The notes under the pieces: generated by a model
The model's database searches: none
The model's input: only the letters and a program-made list of their open reading frames with translations
Told to the model about the DNA's origin: nothing
Made by a program: the position numbers and the translations under genes
From: Shewanella fodinae
GTDB taxonomy: Bacteria > Pseudomonadota > Gammaproteobacteria > Enterobacterales > Shewanellaceae
Assembly: GCF_014651955.1 (NCBI RefSeq)
Contig: NZ_BMXW01000001.1
Coordinates: forward strand, 329,956-393,955
Direction: 5' to 3'
Length of the DNA: 64,000 nt
Part shown: positions 46,097-53,977 of the stretch, piece by piece
How the letters are laid out: each line of letters starts with the position of its first letter
Position numbering within the stretch: position 1 is the stretch's first letter

Positions 46097-47169
46097 TAAT
46101 CTGCCTCCTGAGGCATAGTGAACGTTAGCCACTGCTTTCTCTTAAACCACTGAGTATTCATAAACCCAAGCAACAGCAGCAAGGTTAAACCAAGGCCCAA
46201 CAACAGCAGGGATTTAAACAGCAAGGTATAACTCAGAGAATAATAAAACCAACTGCTAAATCCCAACACTGACAATACGCCCGTTGCTAACAACAGCCAT
46301 TCAGCGACAGCAAAACCCAACACGCATAAGGCAAATCCGGCCATCAACCCAGGGATCCAATATAACCACCAGCCCAACAACAGCAACAGTGTCACCGTCA
46401 TCCATTTTTGTCCGGTTGTCCGTGGTCGCCACGCTAAGATGACATGAAACATGGCAGCTAATAGCAATAGATTCAGTAACGCTGACCAAGGTGATGATAA
46501 CAACCATTGGGTTTGATGAAATGCCCGGCTGGTATACTCCAGCAAAGGAAGTTGCACCCAGGGTAACCATACAGCGCAGGCATATGCCAATGGCCGCAGC
46601 AATTGCCGCCAAGAGCCAAAATCATGTTCCTGTCGCCATAGCCAAAAGCTGCTGACCAGTAGCATCGGCGATAACAGCATGCCAAGGCCCTGCTCCAGTA
46701 ACCACAGGATAGCCGCACCCAACATCAGTAACGCTGAACAAAAACGAATACTGAAAAGCGCTAGTGTCAACCAATGCAGCAATCCCAACAACAGTAGCAT
46801 CAAGTAGATGTCACTACTGTTCAGATGCAGGCGCTCCACCAACCAGATAGCGATTCCTGCAATGGCGGCCATAGCAAAACAGAAACCTAACTGCGACACA
46901 AACAAGCCGCTATCGCGACGTCGCTGCTGCGTCACAATAAAAATAGCAATTGCAAAACTGGTGACTCCCCCAATCCCAAAACCATCGCTTTCACGGATTG
47001 GTAAAAGCAACATCAGGCTGCCGAGGAACCCCAACATAAAGCCGCTAGCTACCCATGCAGCCATTGTTTGTAGCAGCACCACATACCAAGGTACTGGGGG
47101 CAACACAGGCATTTCACCTTGCACTATATGTTGCTCGACTAACTGCTGCCACAATATCTGTCGGCTCAT
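46096..47169 (-). CDS. DUF4401 membrane protein
   Basis: 357 residues from ATG 47169, which overlaps the DUF2157 stop as ATGA. A start 13 codons earlier is in frame but less likely. Highly hydrophobic with about ten membrane segments; motifs such as GGVTSFAIAIFIVTQQRRRDSGLFVSQLGFCFAMA (positions about 65-100 of the longer frame) and a C-terminal LLLLGFMNTQWF fit DUF4401. Unknown function; partner of DUF2157 and GDYxxLxY proteins. Confidence 0.85.
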   Translation of the reverse strand: MSRQILWQQLVEQHIVQGEMPVLPPVPWYVVLLQTMAAWVASGFMLGFLGSLMLLLPIRESDGFGIGGVTSFAIAIFIVTQQRRRDSGLFVSQLGFCFAMAAIAGIAIWLVERLHLNSSDIYLMLLLLGLLHWLTLALFSIRFCSALLMLGAAILWLLEQGLGMLLSPMLLVSSFWLWRQEHDFGSWRQLLRPLAYACAVWLPWVQLPLLEYTSRAFHQTQWLLSSPWSALLNLLLLAAMFHVILAWRPRTTGQKWMTVTLLLLLGWWLYWIPGLMAGFALCVLGFAVAEWLLLATGVLSVLGFSSWFYYSLSYTLLFKSLLLLGLGLTLLLLLGFMNTQWFKRKQWLTFTMPQEAD

Positions 47170-48209
47170 GGCGTTTCTCCGAATTGCCGTTGTAGCTTCA
47201 TCAACCATAAACTTATCGTCACCGACAAGCCCACCGCCGACGCCGACATCAGCAGATAGCCGGAAGATTCAAGGTGATATTCGCCAAGCACACGCAGCAA
47301 CCACATATGTAAATAAAACAATTGGGCAAACATCAGCAAAGCCAGCCCATACAGACAGTGAGCCCGCCAATAAATCATCAGCATCATTGCTGAGATTAAC
47401 CACCAGCAAGCTTGTGACCAAGACCAGAATGTTGGACTGGCACCGCCGTCGAACAACAAATCACCGGAGAAAATCGCATTAGCAATCGCTACCAACATCA
47501 ACAGCCATAGCGCGGCACCACATAAGGCTTCAGCCACTTTAGCCGTTGGCCACTGAGCAATGGACAGGCGGTTAAGGCGAAATAAAGTCAGGTGCAACGC
47601 TAGATTTAACAGCACCTGCCACCACAGTAAACAAGTGGATTGTTCACCGGGAAACCAACGTTGGAACGCTGGCCAACCATGTATCTGAAACCATAGTGAC
47701 AACGTCAGATTCAACAAAACAGCCAGTAGTCCCCAGTGCCAATCGCGACGGCCAAGCCAAAGCCACGGCAGCGCCAACAGAGACCAGAAAGCAAACAGTT
47801 GCCAGTCGTCCGCGCCTTGCTGGTAAGCCTGACCAACGTACGCCAACACGCCACCTGTCACTATCGCGGTTAACAAACAGACCCAAGGCAGCGCAATGTT
47901 GCAGATGGCAAAACGCGCGGAATACTGCTGCAGTAACAGGGGCGCAACCATTAACAGCAGCCAGATACCTTCTAGCAGTGCCAATTTGCCCAGACGGCCG
48001 AAATGTTGCCAGTTGTAGGCAATAAAGCAGATCAGCGCTGAGCCTAAACATAGCACCACACCTCCCAGCAACAACTGGCTGATAAAAGACTGCCATTGCT
48101 GCGGTTGCGCTTTTGTCATTGCCAGTGCTTGCGGCATCGTCTCTTCAGAGAGCGCCCCTTGCTGATACCAATGATACAGCAGCGACTTATGCCTCATGCG
48201 TTGATCCAT
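47166..48209 (-). CDS. DUF2157 membrane protein
   Basis: 347 residues. A short cytoplasmic N-terminus (SLLYHWYQQGALSEETMPQAL) is followed by about ten membrane segments, beginning VVLCLGSALICFIAYNWQHFG, the DUF2157 hallmark. First gene of the DUF2157-DUF4401-GDYxxLxY operon with 4-bp overlap to the next gene. Rich in Trp and Leu. Two ATGs (residues 1 and 5) are possible starts. No function is established; an envelope role is inferred from the membrane location and the partner domain. Confidence 0.87.
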   Translation of the reverse strand: MDQRMRHKSLLYHWYQQGALSEETMPQALAMTKAQPQQWQSFISQLLLGGVVLCLGSALICFIAYNWQHFGRLGKLALLEGIWLLLMVAPLLLQQYSARFAICNIALPWVCLLTAIVTGGVLAYVGQAYQQGADDWQLFAFWSLLALPWLWLGRRDWHWGLLAVLLNLTLSLWFQIHGWPAFQRWFPGEQSTCLLWWQVLLNLALHLTLFRLNRLSIAQWPTAKVAEALCGAALWLLMLVAIANAIFSGDLLFDGGASPTFWSWSQACWWLISAMMLMIYWRAHCLYGLALLMFAQLFYLHMWLLRVLGEYHLESSGYLLMSASAVGLSVTISLWLMKLQRQFGETP

Positions 48210-48319
48210 AACCGAGTATCCAGTGGCTGAAACTGGCTCTAGTTTGAAGGCTAATTATAAATAAAATCAAGGAATAATCGGTAAACAGCAACAATTGATT
48301 AGAGATTAAGGAGCTTAGT

Positions 48320-48346
48320 AAAAAGTCGAGCCCGCAATCGCGGGCC
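48320..48346 (-). terminator. Terminator after the 131-aa exported protein gene
   Basis: GCCCGC (48330-48335) pairs with GCGGGC (48340-48345) around AATC; on the minus strand it is followed by TCGACTTTTTAC. Confidence 0.75.
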
Positions 48347-48354
48347 CCAAATGC

Positions 48355-48750
48355 TTACATTTTTGCCATCACCCAGTAATCCAGCCGTTTTTGCGGATCA
48401 TTGAGTATTTCCTGACACTTATCTTTATACTGCTGCATCAGTGCCCCCATGCCTTTGCCGCCAGTAGACTGCATCATCTGCTCGGTGGCTTTGGCTACGG
48501 CTTGTTGCGTGGCATCAACGGCTTCATACTTTGCCGCCAGCTGTTCCGCTTCCTTAGCATTGTTTTTCAAACGCTCACCCACAGCGGCCATTTGGGGTGC
48601 ATTCATTGCCGCCACCATCTGCGAACCTAGCTGATAATAGGCTGCACACTGGTGCAATTCACCAGTAAATGCCTGCTCGGCCTCACCCGCCCAAGCCGAC
48701 GAACTGCTAGCGAGTACCAATGCTGCCCACACGATATTTTTGACTGTCAT
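48355..48750 (-). CDS. Small periplasmic helical protein of unknown function
   Basis: 131 residues from ATG 48750, preceded by AAGGAAG; an upstream in-frame ATG at 48780 would put charged residues before the signal. Signal peptide MTVKNIVWAALVLASSSSAWA. The mature protein is helical and rich in Ala, Gln, Lys and Met, with two Cys that could form a disulfide (HQCAAYY and KDKCQEI). I do not recognise a family with confidence. It has its own terminator and stands alone between the DUF2157 operon and an acetyltransferase gene. Confidence 0.7.
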   Translation of the reverse strand: MTVKNIVWAALVLASSSSAWAGEAEQAFTGELHQCAAYYQLGSQMVAAMNAPQMAAVGERLKNNAKEAEQLAAKYEAVDATQQAVAKATEQMMQSTGGKGMGALMQQYKDKCQEILNDPQKRLDYWVMAKM

Positions 48751-48889
48751 CCTGATCTTCCTTTTCGGTTGGATGATCAAAAACTACTTTAGTCAAAAAT
48801 GAATTTCAAGTTGATCTGGATCACTTTTTCTATGTGCCAAGCGATGTTGCAGCAGTGGTTAGATAGAGGACATCAACATCGTCCTTAAA

Positions 48890-49489
48890 TCACACTTCAC
48901 TATGATTATGATGTTGCAGCATGATTTTCAGGTGTTGTTTTATCTCTGGCCACTCGCTATCAATGATGGAATACACCACAGTATCGCGCACGGTGCCATC
49001 CTTCAATATTCTGTGATTGCGCAAGATGCCATCTTGCTTGGCTCCCAGCCTTGCAATCGCTTGGCGACTGGCTTCATTGTGAAAATGGGTGCGAAATTCC
49101 ACGGCTATCACATCCAGTGTCTCGAATGCGTAACTGAGCAACAGTAATTTACTTTCGGTATTCACGGCGGTGCGCTGCACACTCTTGCAATACCAGGTGT
49201 AACCAATTTCGATATGGCGATTGGGTTGATCCCAATGACACAGCCGTGTGCAGCCCACTATCGTCCCGCTATCACGACAACGCACCGCAAAGGCCAAGGC
49301 TTCGCCCCGCTTTTCAGCTTCCAGAGCGGCCTTAATATAGGCTTTCATCTCGTCAGGATGAGGTACGCTGGTGTACCACAGATTCCATAACTCACCGTCA
49401 GCAACCGCCAGTGATAGCGCTGGTAAATGATCCATACTCAGAGGTTCAAGAATGACATACTCGCCAGATAAATAACCGTCCTGTCCCAC
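48890..49489 (-). CDS. GNAT acetyltransferase, RimJ/RimL type
   Basis: 199 residues starting with GTG 49489, which has GGAG 7 bp upstream. GNAT features: GYLSGEYVILEPLSMDHLP at the N-terminus, VGCTRLCHWDQPNRHIEIGYTW in the central sheet and the late segment EFRTHFHNEASRQAIARLGAK, which corresponds to the acetyl-CoA-facing helix region. It resembles RimJ/RimL-like N-acetyltransferases that modify proteins or small molecules; the substrate is unknown. A hairpin of uncertain role lies just upstream. Confidence 0.85.
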   Translation of the reverse strand: MGQDGYLSGEYVILEPLSMDHLPALSLAVADGELWNLWYTSVPHPDEMKAYIKAALEAEKRGEALAFAVRCRDSGTIVGCTRLCHWDQPNRHIEIGYTWYCKSVQRTAVNTESKLLLLSYAFETLDVIAVEFRTHFHNEASRQAIARLGAKQDGILRNHRILKDGTVRDTVVYSIIDSEWPEIKQHLKIMLQHHNHSEV

Positions 49490-49523
49490 AATGTTTCTCC
49501 TTCTCGCGTCATCTTTCTTGGTA

Positions 49524-49560
49524 GCCTGCCGCAGTGTTCATAAGCGGCAGGCCTTTTGTT
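49524..49560 (+). terminator. Strong hairpin, plus-strand terminator-like, without a clear gene
   Basis: GCCTGCCGC (49524-49532) pairs with GCGGCAGGC (49544-49552), followed by CTTTTGTT on the plus strand. No plus-strand gene lies upstream, where the minus-strand acetyltransferase begins. On the minus strand the hairpin has an A-rich lead but no T tract. Confidence 0.5.
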
Positions 49561-49628
49561 ATCAGACTAGCATGAAACTCAGACAAAAGGACAAGCTGTT
49601 GAGATACAAATTCAGGGACTTAGCACTA

Positions 49629-50252
49629 TCAGAAACCGTAGTGACTATTGCTCAAGCGAAACCACCCGGCAATACTGCCACGGCCCCGGTGAGTGGTCAG
49701 AACTTCATGTGGGAAACGCTCACTCAGAAAAATCACCAGAGTTCCGGCCTCCGGCACCACCTGTTGCAACAGATTGTTTTCCGTATCAAAGATCTGCAAT
49801 TCACCACCGTCAGTTGCGCCCCATTGTTCATTGAGAAACAACACCGTGGTGAGAATGCGATTACGACTGCCGGGTAAGGCATCCACATGTTTACGATAAA
49901 ACGCGCCGGGGCGATACCAAGCATAGTGACTTTCATAGTCAAACAACCCCATGAATAGCCGTTGATTCAGTCCCACCCGCAACTGCTCCATGAGCACCAG
50001 CCACTGAGCATCTGGTTGTACATCATGACTAAGCCAGCGAATACGATCACCACGAATTGTCTGATTTTGCTGTTGCTGGCTGCCACGGCCAATGGCCGCA
50101 TCACGAAATTCAGCGCTATGTTGTTGTGTCAAACGCTGTTGCAATTGCGCAACCAGTGCCGGATCAACCAGTTGTGGCAATACCAAATAACCAGGTTGTT
50201 CCAATGCCGCAGCTACCCGATCAAAAAAAGCCTCATTGCTCATATCGGCCAT
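49629..50252 (-). CDS. 2-oxoglutarate/Fe(II) oxygenase
   Basis: About 207 residues from the ATG at 50252 (GGAG upstream; starts at 50243 and 50291 are alternatives). The iron site is visible as HVD in FYRKHVDALPGSRNRI, and a distal His in RFPHEVL; an Arg about ten residues later in GRGSIAGWFR binds 2-oxoglutarate. This is the PKHD/prolyl-4-hydroxylase-like class. Related proteins hydroxylate protein side chains or small molecules; the target here is unknown. Single gene on the minus strand. Confidence 0.85.
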   Translation of the reverse strand: MADMSNEAFFDRVAAALEQPGYLVLPQLVDPALVAQLQQRLTQQHSAEFRDAAIGRGSQQQQNQTIRGDRIRWLSHDVQPDAQWLVLMEQLRVGLNQRLFMGLFDYESHYAWYRPGAFYRKHVDALPGSRNRILTTVLFLNEQWGATDGGELQIFDTENNLLQQVVPEAGTLVIFLSERFPHEVLTTHRGRGSIAGWFRLSNSHYGF

Positions 50253-50443
50253 CTGCTGCTCCACTGTATCAGACACCAAGAAAAGGAGCATGAAGCTAAT
50301 CTGAAATCACTGACTTAGCAACAAATTACGATTTCAAATCAAATAGTTACAAATCTAATCATTAGATATATAAGCAATGGCCATAGACCAGTAACTCAGA
50401 ACATACATGGGATGGCTTAACAAAGGATCACTGCCAGTGAAAC

Positions 50444-50474
50444 AAAAATGCCGACATAACTGTCGGCATTTTTA
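50444..50474 (-). terminator. Terminator of the nitroreductase gene
   Basis: AAAAATGCCGACA (50444-50456) pairs with TGTCGGCATTTTT (50461-50473) around TAAC, a 13-bp stem with A/T flanks, usable in both directions. Confidence 0.85.
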
Positions 50475-50489
50475 CGCGGTTAATAGCAC

Positions 50490-51041
50490 TCACAGATAAC
50501 GAGCAAACGTGCTACCATCTTTCTGCGGTTTTAGCGGCATTTCAATGGCAGGAGTTCCAAGGTATAAAAAACCTACTATCTGATCGGTGTCGTCCAACCC
50601 TAACGCTTTATTCACCGTTTCATCAAAAGCAAAACTGCCGGTACGCCAGATCCCCCCCAGACCCTGTGCAAAGGCCGCTTGCTGCATTGCCATCACTGCA
50701 CACCCGGCCGACAACTGTTGCTCCAGCTCTGGGACTTTTTTAATATCACTTCGGGTCTTGGCGACCACGGTAATAACCATAGGTGCCCGCAATGGCATGT
50801 TGGCCGCCTTGGCAATAAAATCATCGTCTTCGCCGGCCTCAGTGGCCGCGGCAACAAACACATCTGCCAGTCGATTCAGTCCCTCACCTGTCGCGATAAT
50901 AAACTCCCAAGGCGCTAGACCACCATGATCAGGCACTCTGGCGGCCGCATCCAGAATGACTTTCAGTTGCGCATCATCCGGCGCTGGCGCTACTAGGCGC
51001 GGGCAGGATTGACGGGTCAGAAGAAGTGTTAAAGCATCCAA
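50490..51041 (-). CDS. ydjA: NAD(P)H nitroreductase, YdjA type
   Basis: 183 residues of the FMN-dependent nitroreductase fold. MDALTLLLTRQSCPRL, RVPDHGGLAPWEFI and the central segment AFAQGLGGIWRTG fit the small YdjA subgroup (E. coli 183 residues). Such enzymes reduce nitro compounds or quinones using FMN; the natural substrate is not known. Followed by its terminator, and preceded by a lipoprotein gene on the same strand after 90 bp. Confidence 0.92.
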   Translation of the reverse strand: MDALTLLLTRQSCPRLVAPAPDDAQLKVILDAAARVPDHGGLAPWEFIIATGEGLNRLADVFVAAATEAGEDDDFIAKAANMPLRAPMVITVVAKTRSDIKKVPELEQQLSAGCAVMAMQQAAFAQGLGGIWRTGSFAFDETVNKALGLDDTDQIVGFLYLGTPAIEMPLKPQKDGSTFARYL

Positions 51042-51131
51042 AATAATGTCCTTTAAAACAGATACCCTTGTGGCTTTAGCATAACAAATTGCCGCTGAAT
51101 GAAAATGCTTGCAGTAACAACTGCTGCGAAC

Positions 51132-51977
51132 TCAACCATTCACTCCGCTCAGGTCGTCCAAATCACTGATAAGATCATCCAGTTTACGTTGAATATGCCG
51201 TTGCTGCTTGGCGTTCATATGCTGCGCCACCTGTACCAGCATCAACCCCAAACGTTGACGGTTAGTATCCAGCTGTTGTTGATATTCCACCGAGCGCAAT
51301 TGTTCCGGTGTGGTTAATAGTAATTGTAATCGCTGCCGTAATAGGATGGGATCGTGGCGCTGCTCCAGTGCCATCACTAACTGTTGATACCACTCGTGAC
51401 GGTAATCCAGCCACAATTTGGTGATATCGAGCCGCTGCTGATTATATTGGTGTATCAGTTGCTTTTGTGGAGGGGTTAAGCGGCCAATCCAATCCTGTAA
51501 CTGCTCCTGCAAGCGTTCATCGGCTTGGGTTAGCAGCTGTTCGGCAGTTTTATCCTGATACTCTTGCTGCAAAGATTGCTGATCTTTTGCCAACTGCTTT
51601 TTTATCTGTGCCACTTGAGCATCGTCGAACGACGCCACCAGCGGCACGATGTTATCAAACGTGTGAGAAAAGATCCGCAACCAATGCTGCCTAGCGTTAT
51701 CAGTAAAACGGCTGAGAAATTCAGGTGTTAAAGAATGTTGTTGTAAGGCACTGCGTAACTGTCGCAGATCATGACTGTAACGCGGCAGTTCCTGTTGCCG
51801 ATGCCACTGCATGAAAGCTTGCAACGCCTGCTCAAACTGTTGCTCTTGCGCTTTATTTAACGACACATAGTCATCGAGTTGCCAAGCAATCGCCCAATCG
51901 AGAAAGTGATAGCTCATTTTGGTAGAGCAGGCACTGAGCATTAGCAGTGCTGTCAGCAGTAGCAAGAATCGTTTCAT
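51132..51977 (-). CDS. DUF6279-type lipoprotein
   Basis: 281 residues with a clear lipoprotein signal (MKRFLLLLTALLMLSACSTK, lipobox LSAC). The mature protein starts YHFLDWAIAWQLDDYVSLNKAQ and is then almost entirely helical, very rich in Gln, Leu and Arg (for example QLLTQADERLQEQLQDWIGR). This matches the DUF6279 family as I remember it. The function is unknown; an outer-membrane-anchored coiled-coil-like helical protein is what the sequence shows. Confidence 0.8.
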   Translation of the reverse strand: MKRFLLLLTALLMLSACSTKMSYHFLDWAIAWQLDDYVSLNKAQEQQFEQALQAFMQWHRQQELPRYSHDLRQLRSALQQHSLTPEFLSRFTDNARQHWLRIFSHTFDNIVPLVASFDDAQVAQIKKQLAKDQQSLQQEYQDKTAEQLLTQADERLQEQLQDWIGRLTPPQKQLIHQYNQQRLDITKLWLDYRHEWYQQLVMALEQRHDPILLRQRLQLLLTTPEQLRSVEYQQQLDTNRQRLGLMLVQVAQHMNAKQQRHIQRKLDDLISDLDDLSGVNG

Positions 51978-52028
51978 CCGTTGACCTATCCCTGATAATC
52001 ATCGGCATTCTGTTTACCGGAATGCTAA

Positions 52029-53036
52029 TCACTCTCGTATAAGTTGCCGGTAGTTGTCAAACCAACTGAAAAATTCATGGTGGTCATTGCAATGTCTATC
52101 AGCCATTTGCAGCGCCCAGGCACAGGAATATAACCAGAAAATGTCTAATGCGGCGCCTAACGCCTGCACGCTGTTTGACGTCAGGTGTGGATGATTGTCC
52201 AGGTACTGTTGTATCAACCATTGTCTGGTGGAGGGAGATAATCGATGACAGGCGATAACGCCTGCCAGTTCGAACAACGGATGCGAACTGCAACAGTATT
52301 CAAAGTCGATACAATACAAGCGATCTTGGTGCAGCAACAAGTTGTGGGCACTGAGATCTCGATGGCAATATTGGTGCGACAACAAGCAAGCATCCAGCAC
52401 TGCAAATCTTGTATTCAATGACAGCCGTTGCAGCCATTGCAACCGTTGTAACCATTGCGCAGCGTCACGGGTATTGGCTCCGGCATAATCACCGTCAGCG
52501 GCCATCTGTTGTAATCGCGCCAGATAAATCTGCCACTGTAATTGGAGGCTGATATCTAATGCAGGTGGTGGCAACTCGCGTAATCCCAGCAGCAATTGCA
52601 ATAGCTGCTGGGCCGGTGCTGATGACGCCGCAACTGGCCGCGAGCTGACGAATGACTCGGTGGACAGTTTGTGAGGCTGAGAGGCTGCGAGCTGACGCCA
52701 AGGCACACATCCGGCAGCGTCACCGCTGGCAGATTCAGTCAACCATTCACTCAGATAAAAACGTTTAGCACTGTCAACCCAATGCAACTGTGGTGCTAGC
52801 CCAGCAGCTTGGGCCACACGCCAGCAAGTCACCTCGTTTTCGCGATTGCAGATACGGTCGGTTACTGGCGAATTCAGCCGCAGCAGCAGCGAAGTTTGTT
52901 GAAAATCCAAGCGAAAACTCTGGTTACTTAGCCCCAGGCTCTGCCGCTCAATCGCTCTAGGCATGGGAAGATCTAACTGCTGCAATGCCTGTTGTACAGC
53001 CTCAGCAAGCTCACCTACGATGCTCACAAGTTCCAT
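52029..53036 (-). CDS. Aminoglycoside-phosphotransferase-fold kinase, probably thiamine kinase-like
   Basis: 335 residues. Catalytic motifs of APH/choline kinases are present: YCHRDLSAHNLLLHQ (catalytic Asp, Asn) and YCIDFEYCCSSHPLFELAGVI (metal Asp). The position as last gene of a TPP-riboswitch operon with a thiamine permease and a thiamine-binding protein makes thiamine the likely substrate, phosphorylating imported vitamin to trap it (thiamine kinase, ThiK-like). Its start and the pnuT-like stop overlap by 1 bp. Sequence alone would only give a small-molecule kinase. Confidence 0.75.
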   Translation of the reverse strand: MELVSIVGELAEAVQQALQQLDLPMPRAIERQSLGLSNQSFRLDFQQTSLLLRLNSPVTDRICNRENEVTCWRVAQAAGLAPQLHWVDSAKRFYLSEWLTESASGDAAGCVPWRQLAASQPHKLSTESFVSSRPVAASSAPAQQLLQLLLGLRELPPPALDISLQLQWQIYLARLQQMAADGDYAGANTRDAAQWLQRLQWLQRLSLNTRFAVLDACLLSHQYCHRDLSAHNLLLHQDRLYCIDFEYCCSSHPLFELAGVIACHRLSPSTRQWLIQQYLDNHPHLTSNSVQALGAALDIFWLYSCAWALQMADRHCNDHHEFFSWFDNYRQLIRE

Positions 53037-53668
53037 TAACGTTCACTCAGCGATAGCTGGTGTGCTCGCCAGTCAGCGCGCCACAGGAAATAGCCACCAA
53101 CTGCCAACGCTACATATAACACAAACAATAACGAGGTCAGCATTAGCCCTTTACTGAGGTACAAATAGATAGACACCAAATCAATCACGACCCAATAAAG
53201 CCAGTTCTCCAAAACTTTCTGCGCCACCAACCAGGTGGTCATCACCGCAAAACAGGTGGTGGTAGCATCCAGATAGGGAAATGACGCATGGGTATGATTG
53301 GCCATAAACCAGCCCAGCGGCAATGACAATACTGCGGTGATAATGCTCAAAACGGCATGACGTTGCCACGACCAAGTGCTAATGGTAATGCCCTGTTGCT
53401 GCTCACCATCACGGCGCCACAACCAGTAGCCATAAAGCGCCATCGCCATGTAGTAAACATTGAGGACCGACTCCATCAACAGTGACACTTTCCAGAACAA
53501 GACGGTATAGATGGCAGTACTAGCCAGCGCCGCGCCCCAACACCAAACACTGGCCCTCATCGCTAACAACAGATACGCTAGTGCCAGTATAACGGCGAGA
53601 CCTTCCCACAGATCCATGCCCTGCGCTTCAGTCACTGCTTGGCTGAACATCTGCCACAGTTGCGCCAT
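53036..53668 (-). CDS. pnuT: PnuC-family vitamin transporter, probably thiamine (PnuT)
   Basis: 210 residues with seven or so membrane segments. PnuC-family landmarks are VYYMAMALYGYWLWRRDGE, NWLYWVVIDLVSIYLYLSKG and the Trp-rich helices. PnuC takes up nicotinamide riboside, but members encoded behind TPP riboswitches are assigned to thiamine (PnuT). Facilitated diffusion by such carriers needs intracellular phosphorylation, which the next gene can supply. Overlaps the kinase gene and starts 2 bp after the YkoF-like gene. Confidence 0.85.
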   Translation of the reverse strand: MAQLWQMFSQAVTEAQGMDLWEGLAVILALAYLLLAMRASVWCWGAALASTAIYTVLFWKVSLLMESVLNVYYMAMALYGYWLWRRDGEQQQGITISTWSWQRHAVLSIITAVLSLPLGWFMANHTHASFPYLDATTTCFAVMTTWLVAQKVLENWLYWVVIDLVSIYLYLSKGLMLTSLLFVLYVALAVGGYFLWRADWRAHQLSLSER

Positions 53669-53670
53669 GT

Positions 53671-53931
53671 TCAGGTCCTACGCCGCAAGTCAAATTCACC
53701 TTGCAGAAACTTGCAGACAAAAACCGCAGTACCAAACTGTTCATACGCGGCTTTCATCTCCACAGACAACATCTGCATCACGGCATCATAATCACCAGTC
53801 ACCTGGGTCGATAGCGAATTAGTCACCCGTTCAATGCCTTGGTAGCTGTCCAGACGCTTTATCAGCCAGCGGATGGGGTCTTTATAGTTGTCATGCAATG
53901 GATACATGCTGATATCAACGGTGAGTTGCAT
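53671..53931 (-). CDS. YkoF-like thiamine/HMP-binding protein
   Basis: 86 residues, soluble, no signal peptide. MQLTVDISMYPLHDNYKDPIR, then a helix and TQVTGDYDAVMQML, with the alternating pattern of a ferredoxin-like fold; this fits the YKOF-related thiamine or hydroxymethylpyrimidine-binding family as a single domain. It lies between the riboswitch-controlled TonB receptor and the PnuT-like permease, consistent with handling imported thiamine in the cytoplasm. Confidence 0.72.
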   Translation of the reverse strand: MQLTVDISMYPLHDNYKDPIRWLIKRLDSYQGIERVTNSLSTQVTGDYDAVMQMLSVEMKAAYEQFGTAVFVCKFLQGEFDLRRRT

Positions 53932-53977
53932 ACATTTTCCTCCAACGAGTCCCGGCCGACAGCAGGGACATACTGTA

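Noticed and set aside
46808..47482. 224-codon plus-strand frame across DUF4401/DUF2157
   Set aside because: Antisense to two membrane-protein genes; Thr/Ser/Pro-rich translation typical of reverse hydrophobic codons.
49491..49877. 128-codon frame beginning with a hydrophobic leader
   Set aside because: Runs through the hairpin and antisense to the oxygenase gene; the lipoprotein-like start is not followed by a sensible protein.
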